Part shown: one piece after another, positions 44,807 to 53,495 of the stretch
How the letters are laid out: the number at the start of each line of letters is the position of its first letter
Position numbering within the stretch: position 1 is the stretch's first letter
Origin: Cyclobacterium lianum
GTDB lineage: Bacteria > Bacteroidota > Bacteroidia > Cytophagales > Cyclobacteriaceae
NCBI RefSeq assembly: GCF_900143075.1
Contig: NZ_FRCY01000021.1
Location: forward strand, 1 to 64,000
DNA length: 64,000 nt
Direction: 5' to 3'
Program-made: the position numbers and the translations under genes
The notes under the pieces: model-generated
Seen by the model: the letters and a program-made list of their open reading frames with translations, nothing else
Told to the model about the DNA's origin: nothing
Databases searched by the model: none

Positions 44807-45838
44807 TCAGGCGTGATTTCACAGATAGGTGTCGGACAAACCAGAAATCTATCCTTTGTTTTTTGATTATTTTAAAAAATTATCACCGGTAACTGCTTTT
44901 CAGGGGTGAGCGTTCGATTTAAGATCGTCCTTTATAACCAGTTGGTTTATTAGAGATTTCCACGGCTTGCAAAGCACAACCCTACTCTAAGCCCACCGAT
45001 CTCTTTTTTATTAAATACCTGTAAATCTATGTATTGAAAAACCCACATCGTCATCCCGATTTCTCCGTATTTTTTTAAATATTAGGTCTATCGGTGACGG
45101 ATTCTTGCGTCACTGCGAGGGTGCGTTTTCAAATAATAAATAGTATTGACAACATTACTCGCACCCGCGGCAGTCTCAACGAATACACAGGCGAATTTCC
45201 GGTCTTCCTGTTTTTTTCGATGGACTTTGGTTCACTCTCTGGTTCAGATTGCTTCGCGGGGCTACCGATGACGAGTATATTAAAAAATTGTAAATCAATG
45301 TATTAAAGAATCAACACTATCATCCTGATTGGTGTATTTTCTAAATGCTTAGCCTACCGGTGACATAATTGAATCAGTAATTTTTTATAAAGAAGAAACC
45401 CTAAAAAATCTGTTAAATTTAAGAAGAGATAAATTTAACTACGCAAAGAGCGCAGGCCCGACAAAAAACCGGGGTGCGCAGGAGGCTTGTGGGAGGAAGG
45501 ATTTTTTTGTCTTGATTTTTTGGTACTTTTTCATCAAAGCCTGCCCCGAGCAGCGAAGCGAATCGGGGGAAAAAGTACAGAGAATAAGAGGCTTACCAGA
45601 TGATGTTTAGATCTAATCCTGATAAAACCAACAATAACCTTATATCCCGTTTATTGCAAAATACCAATCGTCATCCTGATTCCAGCGTTTTTTAAAATGT
45701 TAAATCTCGCGATGACGAGTTTCCCAAATAATCGAAATTCATTATGTTCAAAAAAAACCTCGTCATCCTGATTTCTACTTTTAAAAGAAGTTAGTTCTAC
45801 AGATGACGGATTTATTATTTAATTATCCCGATTTCCCA
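44807..45838. repeat. Repeat-rich intergenic region with REP-like palindromic elements
   Basis: No gene was found in about 1 kb between the sigma factor and fecR. Four imperfect copies of an element built as 'CGTCATCC(T)GATT ... (C/G)GATGACG' or '...GGTGACGG' lie at about 45021-45100, 45289-45366, 45655-45720 and 45745-45810; copies 1 and 2 also share 'TGTAAATC(T/A)ATGTATT' on the left. The ends are inverted relative to each other, so each copy could form a hairpin. A 'TTGCGTCACTGCGAGG' box at about 45105 and a 'GATTGCTTCGCGGGGCTACCGATGACG'-type box at about 45247-45273 are reminiscent of REP-like elements of other bacteria. Confidence 0.6.
45523..45579. repeat. Nested inverted repeat (hairpin) in intergenic DNA
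   Basis: GTACTTTTTC at 45524-45533 pairs with GAAAAAGTAC at 45570-45579, a perfect 10-base palindrome. Inside it, CCCCGA (45545-45550) pairs with TCGGGG (45564-45569), with a short 'GCAGCGAAGCGAA' loop. Together they could form a stable cruciform or stem-loop. Function is unknown; such boxes are dispersed in Bacteroidota genomes in my general experience. Confidence 0.6.
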
Positions 45839-46444
45839 TTACAAAGAAAAATAAAGTGAGATAAGGAGGAGGTACAGTTTTTTTAAATTGCAGATGGCCT
45901 TCCAGCTCAGTGTATATACGGATTGCACATTGATCCCCATCAGCCTGGCAACCTGTTCATTGGGAAGGTTATCGAAAAACACGTAGCGGATTACTTCCAT
46001 TTGTCTGGGAGGAAGCTTGGAAAGTGCTGCTGATAATCTGGAGTTGTTGGCTTCTTCCTGATGAATATGAATGACCCCAGCCTCAGCGTCATTCTGAAAA
46101 TAGAGCGCATTTGCACCCAGTTCCTGATCTTTGGCATTTCGTTTTTTTTCCCTACCTATTTCCTTTTTGATTTTATTGGAAAGGGCTTTAAAAACATAGA
46201 CTTTTACATTTTTAACGGATGTTCCGTTTCTCCTGTACCGCCAAATCTCGATAAAAAGTTCCTGAATACAATCTTTGACCAGATTTCGATCCGGAACAAT
46301 CGAAAGCCCAAAAACCATCATTTCGCTGACAAATAAATCGTAAAGCCCCTTCAAGCCCGTTTTGTCGTCCAGCTGAATTCGCCTCCAATATTCCTTACTT
46401 TCAGCAAGCGCGCTATCATCAATATGGGAATGAGGTATGGTCAA
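45839..46444 (-). CDS. ECF-type RNA polymerase sigma factor
   Basis: The protein has 201 residues with sigma region 2 ('GLKGLYDLFVSEMMVFGLSIV', 'VKDCIQELFIEIWRYR') and region 4 ('LPPRQMEVIRYVFFDNLPNEQVARLMGINVQSVYTLSWKAI'). The relatively divergent region 2 and the hydrophobic C-terminal tail fit the Bacteroidetes ECF group that works with FecR. The nearest FecR is at 43.7 kb, after a 1 kb repeat-rich gap, so I infer that it controls the SusC/D and downstream operon from 43.5 to 27.6 kb. Confidence 0.9.
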   Translation of the reverse strand: MTIPHSHIDDSALAESKEYWRRIQLDDKTGLKGLYDLFVSEMMVFGLSIVPDRNLVKDCIQELFIEIWRYRRNGTSVKNVKVYVFKALSNKIKKEIGREKKRNAKDQELGANALYFQNDAEAGVIHIHQEEANNSRLSAALSKLPPRQMEVIRYVFFDNLPNEQVARLMGINVQSVYTLSWKAICNLKKLYLLLISLYFSL

Positions 46445-46780
46445 TTTGGGTTTGTTTGGGTTTAGTTTTCAATAATAGTAAAAAATTTTGCAAGACCAGA
46501 CCTTAATTGTTATTTAAATCGCATATACCAGGCATTGTTATACATTTGATTCCTGATACTTATTTTTTGAAGCTCTCCCTCTTATTGGAAAAAAGTCAGC
46601 AGAACAAAATAATATCACCGGAAACTCTTGTTTACAGTCTCTTTTTTTTCTTTATCAATAAATACCAGCGAAACGTGTGATCTTTTATAAACTACCTTCT
46701 TTCCTGTGATGAGGCAGCCAGTGCACCAACGGTATTTGCGACAGACCGACCCAGTCCAGTACATGACAAAATAATTGGGG
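46445..46780. other. Intergenic region, about 340 bases, no gene recognised
   Basis: AT-rich DNA between the sigma factor start and the stop of the Gfo/Idh/MocA gene. An open frame at 46615-46860 on the minus strand overlaps the next gene and lacks any recognisable domain. I see nothing assignable. Confidence 0.4.
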
Positions 46781-48184
46781 CTAACTATTAAATGAATAGG
46801 GTTCTCTGTAAACTTTTGACAGGTAACTGTCTGCTTCAGAATCATTGGCAAAATTTTCACTATCCCCCATAAACCTCAATTCCCGCCTGACCAGGTAGGA
46901 TATATTGGCCAGCAGCGGCAAAGCTGAGGAATAAAAACCCTCTTGCATGTTGCATTGGAGCTGATTTTGATCTCCGGAACGAATGGCGTCCAGGAAGTTG
47001 GAAAAGAGCGTCGCTTCAGATCCGGAAGGTTTTTCGCCGGAACTCGCAAATGGCTTGGTATCGCGATGATGAAATGCCCTCCATTCCGTACCTGCAATTT
47101 CCAGCCAGCCTTCAGTGCCGTAAAACAGGTTACCTACTTCCCTGCCATCACTCCCCTCCTGATTGGTATACCTGCCCCTGGCTTCATATTCCAGCATGGT
47201 GCCATCGGCATAATTAAAAATTGCGGTTTGTACATTTGGGGTTTCCTGCATGGACTGGTCGTGCCCATAGGTCTTTACATCGCCATAGACAAAGGTACCG
47301 GGAGTGCAATCACCTGGATTACATTTATCCTTGTCAAAACCAAAAATACCTCCACTGGAGTATACCGTTTCGGGATGCTCGTACTTCTGCAATCCCCAGC
47401 GTGCGATGTCCAGTTGGTGTGTGCCGGTATTACCCGAATCACCATTGCCCGTATCCCAGAACCAATGCCAGTTGTAATGACTTCGCTTCTCGTTGTAGGG
47501 TCGGTAAGGGGCCGGACCCAGCCAAAGATCATAATGTAAGGAATCCGGAGGCATGCTGTCTTTCGCCGTACCGTAAGAGTTGCGCAGCTTGTAAGTAAGG
47601 GCGCGAGCCATGTACAATTTCCCTATTCCCCCTTCATGCAGAAATTGTACCGCATCCCTAACATTAGTATATGCACGATTGGTCAAACCCACCTGTACGG
47701 TCAGGCCCGACTTTTGGGCTGCCTCCACCATTTTTCTACCTTCCCATAGGGTATGAGATGCTGGCTTTTCCACATAAACATGCTTTCCTGCCTCACAGGC
47801 CCAAACTGTAGCCAGCGCATGCCAATGATTGGGTGTTGCCATGGAGACTGCATCGATTTCTTTGTCTTCCAGCACTCTCCTCAGGTCCCATTCCAATTGG
47901 GGCCGGGCGCCGGTTTTCTCTTCTACCAGCTTGGATTTTTCATTGAAAAGGGCTTCATCGGCATCGCAAAGAACTCTTATGGTCAGGTTATGACTATCTT
48001 TGAGACTGCAATAATTGTTGATATGCACCGTACCTTGGTTACGGATACCGATCTGAGCCAGGTTGATGCGGTCATTAGCACCCATAATGGAGGCATAACT
48101 CTTTGCACTGAATCCAAGACCGCCCATACTTATTCCAGCAGAGCTGATTGTGGTCTTCTTTAAAAATTCCCGGCGGTTTGTCAT
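46781..48184 (-). CDS. Tat-exported Gfo/Idh/MocA family oxidoreductase
   Basis: The protein has 467 residues. It starts with a twin-arginine signal (MTNRREFLKKTTISSAG), then an NAD(P)-binding Rossmann fold ('NLAQIGIRNQGTVHI', glycine-rich loop about 46-51, 'DAVSMATPNHWHALATVWACEAGKHVYVEKP', EKP at 139-141) and the C-terminal substrate domain ('YDLWLGPAPYRPYNEKRSHYNWHWFWDTGNGDSGNTGTHQLDIARWGL'). Tat-exported members of this family are common in Bacteroidota and Planctomycetes; one branch (GH109) acts as an NAD-dependent glycosidase, so a glycosidase or sugar oxidoreductase role is equally possible. It faces the plus-strand sigma factor gene with a 213-base gap between. Confidence 0.88.
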   Translation of the reverse strand: MTNRREFLKKTTISSAGISMGGLGFSAKSYASIMGANDRINLAQIGIRNQGTVHINNYCSLKDSHNLTIRVLCDADEALFNEKSKLVEEKTGARPQLEWDLRRVLEDKEIDAVSMATPNHWHALATVWACEAGKHVYVEKPASHTLWEGRKMVEAAQKSGLTVQVGLTNRAYTNVRDAVQFLHEGGIGKLYMARALTYKLRNSYGTAKDSMPPDSLHYDLWLGPAPYRPYNEKRSHYNWHWFWDTGNGDSGNTGTHQLDIARWGLQKYEHPETVYSSGGIFGFDKDKCNPGDCTPGTFVYGDVKTYGHDQSMQETPNVQTAIFNYADGTMLEYEARGRYTNQEGSDGREVGNLFYGTEGWLEIAGTEWRAFHHRDTKPFASSGEKPSGSEATLFSNFLDAIRSGDQNQLQCNMQEGFYSSALPLLANISYLVRRELRFMGDSENFANDSEADSYLSKVYREPYSFNS

Positions 48185-48397
48185 GAGTTAAAGTTATTTT
48201 TGGTGAATGATCGGGATATTAATCATTTATTTTAATTTTTTAAAATCAAAGCAACTATTTTTGGCCCTTCAATAATTAAATTTTCGCCCTAACACAGTTG
48301 AAATGTAATTGCCTTTTTTTGAAATTTTTACGATAACTAAAAATTTTTCTATTGGCAGGCAACCCCCCTTGCCCTTTTACCCGTGATGTAAATACAT

Positions 48398-48973
48398 ATG
48401 CATCTGCACGAATCTCCTAAGTTAAAAAAACTCATTGACCAATGTTGCCGGGGTCAGACAAAGGCCCAGTATGCACTGTTCAAACAAACGTATTCCTATG
48501 CCATGGGAATTTGCGCACGCTTTTCCTCAGGCCCTGAAGAAGCCAAGGAAATTCTCAATGATGGTTTTCTGAAGGTGTTCACCCAAATCAAACGCTATTC
48601 TCCGGACTTATCCTTTGCCGGCTGGATCCGGCGGATCATGATCAATACGGCCATTGACCATTACAGGAAAAACAAAAAATACACCGAAAGCCATACAGGT
48701 ATCGAACAGGTTCCCGACAGACCTGATATGAACCATACACTGGCTCAGATGCATTCAGAGGATATTCTCCAATTGGTACAAGACCTTCCCCCGGCTTACC
48801 GGATGGTATTCACCTTACATGTGGTAGAGGAATTCAGCCACAAGGAGATCGCCGGAATACTTGGAATTTCCATGGGTACTTCCAAATCAAACCTCTCCAA
48901 GGCAAGGCTGAGACTTCAGCAGGCGTTAAACAAAATATCCACTTCAACAGAACAGGTATATGGAAAAGAATAA
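48398..48973 (+). CDS. ECF-type RNA polymerase sigma factor
   Basis: The protein has 191 residues with region 2 ('AQYALFKQTYSYAMGICARF', 'AKEILNDGFLKVFTQIKRYSPDLSFAGWIRRIMINTAIDHYR') and region 4 ('LPPAYRMVFTLHVVEEFSHKEIAGILGISMGTSKSNLSKARLRLQQAL'). It lacks a FecR partner; instead its last 14 bases overlap the start of a membrane protein with a long extracytoplasmic part, which is the probable anti-sigma factor. This is a different ECF group from the two SusC-linked sigma factors in the window. Confidence 0.92.
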   Translation: MHLHESPKLKKLIDQCCRGQTKAQYALFKQTYSYAMGICARFSSGPEEAKEILNDGFLKVFTQIKRYSPDLSFAGWIRRIMINTAIDHYRKNKKYTESHTGIEQVPDRPDMNHTLAQMHSEDILQLVQDLPPAYRMVFTLHVVEEFSHKEIAGILGISMGTSKSNLSKARLRLQQALNKISTSTEQVYGKE

Positions 48974-50237
48974 AACAGATCGCCTGATCAAGGAAAAACT
49001 GGAGGCATGGCACCCCGTATTTACCGAGGCTGCCTGGGATGATTTTGCTCCTCATCTGCAAAACAGTTATTGGTGGAAATCCTGGTGGGGTCTCACTACT
49101 ATCGCAGGGATACTGGCAATCGGCATGTACCTGTTGTATTCCTCCACCCTCATCGAAAACCCTGGTGATGCGGTACGAAAAATTAACAGTGAGGGATCAG
49201 CAGCCTTACGGTCTTCGGAAATTCCAGCTCCATCGAACCCATCTGCTTTGGATAGCCTGGATGATAATCCGGAAAGCGATCGACCAGCATCGATTCAAGC
49301 CTCCTTTGACAAAAGGACAAGGTCAGCCATAAATATTGTCCCAGATGGGAAAGCATCAGTTGCAAATTCCCGCACTAATATCCAGGCTGTAGAAGCGAAG
49401 GCCCCCGATGCAGTATTTCCAAATGGGCTGGTCTTTAAAAAGTATTACGAGACTACACATTCCGAATATAAAGCTCGAAACCATTATGCTGACCTGAAAC
49501 TGATCCAACACTTATTGGGAATCGAGGAAAAGAGCTTAGACCAAGCCTCCGCTTCCGTCAAGGGAACCGGCAACTTATTTGAAATAAAAGAATCAGCCCA
49601 TTGGGACCTATCCATAGGCCCGCAAATGAATTGGCTATATCCTGTGGATGGTTTCAGCACCACGCGACTGCCCTTTTCGGAAGAATTATTTTCCTGGCGT
49701 GCTCCGGGAATAGGTATTGCCCTGGAGCTGAATCAAAAATGGTCTTTTAATACCGGAATAACGGGTGCTGGTACGTCAAGTTATATTACCGTGGGAGAAG
49801 GGTACCCTACGCAAAAATTGCTTCATTTTCCCGATTGGTCCGAAGTCAACTATGTCGTTGATCATATCAGAATAGAAAACAGACAGCTTTTTATTCCGCT
49901 GACTCTCCGGTACCAACAGAAGATTTTCGGTAATTTTGGTTTGGCGATTCATTCCGGACTTGTTGTTCAGCACCTCGGTAATCAGGACTTCTTATACAGT
50001 CGGCCCGGAGTTTCCTCCTCTCCCTCATTTGCTACCGCTACAGACCAGCAAAAATGGCAACTGTCTTATTCCCAGTTTGGTATGGGATTTTACTACAGGT
50101 TGTCAAAACGACTGTCCGCTTATTTAAATGGTGACTATTGGTATGCTATCCAGCCGATTGGTGGTGAAAGACACCGGTACCAGCTAGCGGGGCTTTCCCT
50201 CGGTATCAATTATCATTTATTTCCCAGGAAACAATAA
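48960..50237 (+). CDS. Probable dual-membrane-spanning anti-sigma protein with C-terminal outer-membrane beta-barrel
   Basis: The protein has 425 residues. Residues 1-40 are charged and cytoplasmic-looking ('LIKEKLEAWHPVFTEAAWDDFAPHL'), 42-62 form one transmembrane helix ('WGLTTIAGILAIGMYLLYSS'), 65-200 are a low-complexity periplasmic linker, and about 205-425 look like a small beta-barrel ('SIGPQMNWLYPVDGFS', 'IGIALELNQKWSFNTGITG', 'LRYQQKIFGNFGLAIHSGLVV', 'YRLSKRLSAYLNGDYWY', 'LSLGINYHLF'). No cleavable signal peptide is present, so the inner membrane helix must remain. It overlaps the sigma factor gene by 14 bases (frame-shifted overlap ATGGAAAAGAATAA), as expected for a sigma/anti-sigma pair. 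Confidence 0.75.
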   Translation: MEKNKTDRLIKEKLEAWHPVFTEAAWDDFAPHLQNSYWWKSWWGLTTIAGILAIGMYLLYSSTLIENPGDAVRKINSEGSAALRSSEIPAPSNPSALDSLDDNPESDRPASIQASFDKRTRSAINIVPDGKASVANSRTNIQAVEAKAPDAVFPNGLVFKKYYETTHSEYKARNHYADLKLIQHLLGIEEKSLDQASASVKGTGNLFEIKESAHWDLSIGPQMNWLYPVDGFSTTRLPFSEELFSWRAPGIGIALELNQKWSFNTGITGAGTSSYITVGEGYPTQKLLHFPDWSEVNYVVDHIRIENRQLFIPLTLRYQQKIFGNFGLAIHSGLVVQHLGNQDFLYSRPGVSSSPSFATATDQQKWQLSYSQFGMGFYYRLSKRLSAYLNGDYWYAIQPIGGERHRYQLAGLSLGINYHLFPRKQ

Positions 50238-50356
50238 TCTTGTCAAGAGACCAGGTAGGACTTTCCTTTGACGACTTTTTTTTCTACTTTTAGCCTTACC
50301 TCTGGAATAAAAGATGTCTTTACACCAGTAATTTATCCATTAAATTTTGCCCAAAA

Positions 50357-53296
50357 ATGCCAAATTCAATCTTAAAGACAGGTGATTCAAAGCAATCAAT
50401 TGCCCTCGCTGGATCATTGATCCTATTTATATGCCTTTTCAGTAGTGGTTGTCAGCAGGAAGCCCCCCGGCAACCTTTTTCTTTGGGTGAAAAATATTAT
50501 GACGACAGCACCGGACTGTATCTGCCTGAAGATCTGCAAGCCACTTTATGGGCGGAATCACCCCAGTTTTTTAATCCTACCAATATGGATGTGGATGCAA
50601 AAGGAAGAATATGGGTGACAGAGGCACTCAATTACCGTTTATTCCGGAATGATCCCGAAAAATTTAAAAACCACGCAGCAGGAGACCGGGTGATGATATT
50701 GGAAGATGCGGACGGCGATGGGGTAGCCGAATCCTCCAAGGTGTTTGTACAGGACGAGGATTTGACCGCACCTCTGGGTATTTCCGTGATCGGCAATAAG
50801 GTAATCGTTTCTAGTGGCCCGTCTGTCATCATCTATACCGACGAAAACGGTGATGACAAACCAGATAACAAAGAGGTGTTTTTAACCGGATTTGGAGGCC
50901 TGGATCATGACCATGGATTGCACGCAGTAGTAGCCGGACCGGACGGCAAATATTATTTCAATGCAGGAAATGCCGGTCCACACATCGTCACTGATAAAAG
51001 TGGCTGGACGCTACGCTCAGGGAGTTTGTATAATGGTGGTTCTCCCCATATGAAAGACAACGAACCGGGAATGGTGAGTGATGATGGCAAAATGTGGGTG
51101 GGAGGGATCGCCTTGCGAATTAACCCGGATGGCACAGGCATGAAGGTGCTGGGCCATAATTTCCGAAATTCCTACGAACTGGCTCTGGACTCCTATGGCA
51201 ATATGTGGCAGAATGACAACGATGATGATGGCAACAAGGGCGTTCGTGTTTCCTGGTTGATGGAAGGTGGTAATATGGGCTATTTCAATACCGATGGATC
51301 CAGGAAATGGCAGGCCGATCGACGTCCCGGCCAAGCTACCGTGACTGCCCACTGGCACCAGGAAGACCCCGGCGTCATTCCCCTTGGAGACAGCACAGGT
51401 GCAGGCTCCCCTACTGGCGTCACCTTTTATGAAAGTGATCTGCTGGGCGAAAAATACAGGGGTACACTGATGGCTGGCGAGGCCGGAAGAAATGTCATTC
51501 TGGTCTATAAACCAGAACCCAAAGGAGCCGGATTCGAGCTGAACCGACACAACCTGATCACCTCCTTGCAAGAGGAGGAAGTGGAATCGGCAAAAAGCCG
51601 GGCCACGGATGCGGATAAGACAAAATGGTTCCGTCCCAGCGATGTACTGGTGGGAACAGATGGTGCCATCTATGTGGCTGATTGGTATGACGGTATGGTT
51701 GGGGGCCATAGGATGATTGACAGTACCGGTTATGGCCGCATATACCGCATCACACCTAAGGGTAAAAACCTTCCAAAACCTGAAATCGACCTCTCTACCA
51801 AGAGCGGACAAATTGCCGCGTTATTGAACCCGGCTGTCAATGTTCGAAATGCCGGCTTTGCATTACTGGCAGCACAAGGAAGCGAGGCATTGGAGGAAGT
51901 GAAAGCTATTTTGAAAGATGAAAACCCCTACCACCAGGCCCGGGCAATCTGGCTTATGTCTCAAATGGGTACGGCCGGCATCTCAGAAGTTGAAAAGCAA
52001 CTCGATGCTGACAATCCTGATTTGCGGTTGACTGCATTCAGGGCTTTGCGTCAGGTTAAATCTGATATCTTACCGCATGCGAGGGAATTAAGTGCAGATC
52101 CCTCGCCGAAAGTCAGACGTGAGGTAGCAGTGGCCCTGAGGGATATGCCTCTGGAAGCGGTAGAAGAAACCTTGATTCAATTGGCCTCTCATCACGACGG
52201 CGCAGACCGCTATTATGTGGAAGCCCTGGGATTGGCTATGGACGGAAAGGAAGAAGATATTTATCCTGCGCTAGAAAGGGAGCTTGGATCTGATCCTCTG
52301 GATTGGAAGCCTGGATATGCCGATCTGCTATGGCGCCTCCATCCCAGACAGTCCATCGCTGGATTGAAAGCACGGGCCATGGCAAATCAACTCTCCGCTG
52401 CACAACGACAAAAGGCGGTAACCGCACTGGGCTTTATCAATGATCAGGAAGCCGTCAGTGCCATGCAGGAAATCGCTGCATCAGAAATTACGGATGTTAA
52501 GGACCAGGCTTTGTGGTGGCTTAGGTACAGACGAAATAACGATTGGAATGGTTTTGAAATGGAGATCCCGGAATTGGAAGCCAATCTAAGTCCTGAAATT
52601 CAGCAGGAAATGCTCGCTCACAAATCGGTACTGGAAGACAAGAATGCGTCCATGGAGCAAAAAATCACCGCTGCAAATGCAATGGCCAAAGACAGGACCG
52701 GCGGATACATGCTGCTGGCGCTGGCCGAAAGGGAAGCCCTGTGGCCGGAATTGATGGATGCAATAGGACCCTCCATTTTTGACAATCCGGAGCAAGCGAT
52801 TCAGGTCCTTGCTGGTGACTATTTTGAGTATGCCTCACATGACGCGGTGCTTTCTCCTGATCGCATTAGCAATCTGGAAGGAGACCCACAAAAAGGTAAA
52901 CTCGTCTATCAGGGTAAATGTGCTACCTGCCACCGCATTGGAGAGGAAGGCCGGAACATTGGTCCGGACCTGGGCATGATTGGCGCCAAGCTGGACCAGC
53001 AAGGGCTGCTCGACGCCATCATCAATCCCAGTGCAGGAGTTGCATTTGGATATGAAATGTGGTTGATCACGCTGAAAGATGGGACTGTGGCAGCAGGCTT
53101 CCTTCAGGCAGATGGACCCATAGTGGTGTTGGAAGGCATGCAAAATGAAGTGTACAATATTCCTGCTGAAGACATCGCTTCCAGAAAAAGGTTCAACACG
53201 AGTATTATGCCCGATCCCGGTCAACTGGACATGAACGAGGAAGATCTGGCACATCTCACGGCTTATTTGACGGGGTTGAGCGGGGAAGGAGGTTGA
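50357..53296 (+). CDS. PVC-type haem-binding dehydrogenase (beta-propeller, HEAT repeats, cytochrome c)
   Basis: This 979-residue lipoprotein (SSGC near residue 32) has an N-terminal six-bladed beta-propeller of the glucose/sorbosone-dehydrogenase type ('PTNMDVDAKGRIWVTEALNYR', 'HGLHAVVAGPDGKYYFNAGN', 'FRNSYELALDSYGNMWQNDNDDDGN', 'VGTDGAIYVADWYDGMVGGH'), HEAT repeats at about 480-740 and a C-terminal cytochrome c domain with C855-A-T-C-H859 ('YQGKCATCHRIGEEGRNIGPDLG') and a downstream 'SIMPDPG' that could supply the Met ligand. Such proteins occur in Planctomycetes, Verrucomicrobia and Bacteroidota; they are thought to oxidise sugars in the periplasm, but substrates are largely unproven. Confidence 0.88.
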   Translation: MPNSILKTGDSKQSIALAGSLILFICLFSSGCQQEAPRQPFSLGEKYYDDSTGLYLPEDLQATLWAESPQFFNPTNMDVDAKGRIWVTEALNYRLFRNDPEKFKNHAAGDRVMILEDADGDGVAESSKVFVQDEDLTAPLGISVIGNKVIVSSGPSVIIYTDENGDDKPDNKEVFLTGFGGLDHDHGLHAVVAGPDGKYYFNAGNAGPHIVTDKSGWTLRSGSLYNGGSPHMKDNEPGMVSDDGKMWVGGIALRINPDGTGMKVLGHNFRNSYELALDSYGNMWQNDNDDDGNKGVRVSWLMEGGNMGYFNTDGSRKWQADRRPGQATVTAHWHQEDPGVIPLGDSTGAGSPTGVTFYESDLLGEKYRGTLMAGEAGRNVILVYKPEPKGAGFELNRHNLITSLQEEEVESAKSRATDADKTKWFRPSDVLVGTDGAIYVADWYDGMVGGHRMIDSTGYGRIYRITPKGKNLPKPEIDLSTKSGQIAALLNPAVNVRNAGFALLAAQGSEALEEVKAILKDENPYHQARAIWLMSQMGTAGISEVEKQLDADNPDLRLTAFRALRQVKSDILPHARELSADPSPKVRREVAVALRDMPLEAVEETLIQLASHHDGADRYYVEALGLAMDGKEEDIYPALERELGSDPLDWKPGYADLLWRLHPRQSIAGLKARAMANQLSAAQRQKAVTALGFINDQEAVSAMQEIAASEITDVKDQALWWLRYRRNNDWNGFEMEIPELEANLSPEIQQEMLAHKSVLEDKNASMEQKITAANAMAKDRTGGYMLLALAEREALWPELMDAIGPSIFDNPEQAIQVLAGDYFEYASHDAVLSPDRISNLEGDPQKGKLVYQGKCATCHRIGEEGRNIGPDLGMIGAKLDQQGLLDAIINPSAGVAFGYEMWLITLKDGTVAAGFLQADGPIVVLEGMQNEVYNIPAEDIASRKRFNTSIMPDPGQLDMNEEDLAHLTAYLTGLSGEGG

Positions 53297-53345
53297 GGAA
53301 GATTGAAGGAGATTGAAAGAGATTGAAGGAGATTGAGGGAGATTG
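53290..53345. repeat. 10-bp tandem repeat GATTGAAGGA
   Basis: Five in-register units of ten bases: GATTGAAGGA, GATTGAAAGA, GATTGAAGGA, GATTGAGGGA, then GATTG, preceded by GGTTGAGGAA. It starts right at the stop codon of the PVC-type dehydrogenase gene. Related copies lie at 54467-54491, 56637-56680 and 58582-58647. Confidence 0.85.
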
Positions 53346-53495
53346 TACAGGTAGCCTGAAAATTATTCTCTGTTGTATCCTTTAGATTGCTTTCGAAATG
53401 AAGCGTCAAATATGCATGTAAATGCGATTTATTCCTTGTCTTTTACGGCTGACCATGCTAACTTTTCCCTTCTGTAAACCTAAATTCAAATACCC

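Noticed and set aside
45094-45306. Plus-strand open frame of 70 codons between sigma factor and fecR
   Set aside because: It runs through the REP-like repeats and has no recognisable domain or codon bias; it is a by-product of the repeats.
46615-46860. Minus-strand open frame of 81 codons
   Set aside because: It overlaps the end of the Gfo/Idh/MocA gene in another frame and shows no family features.
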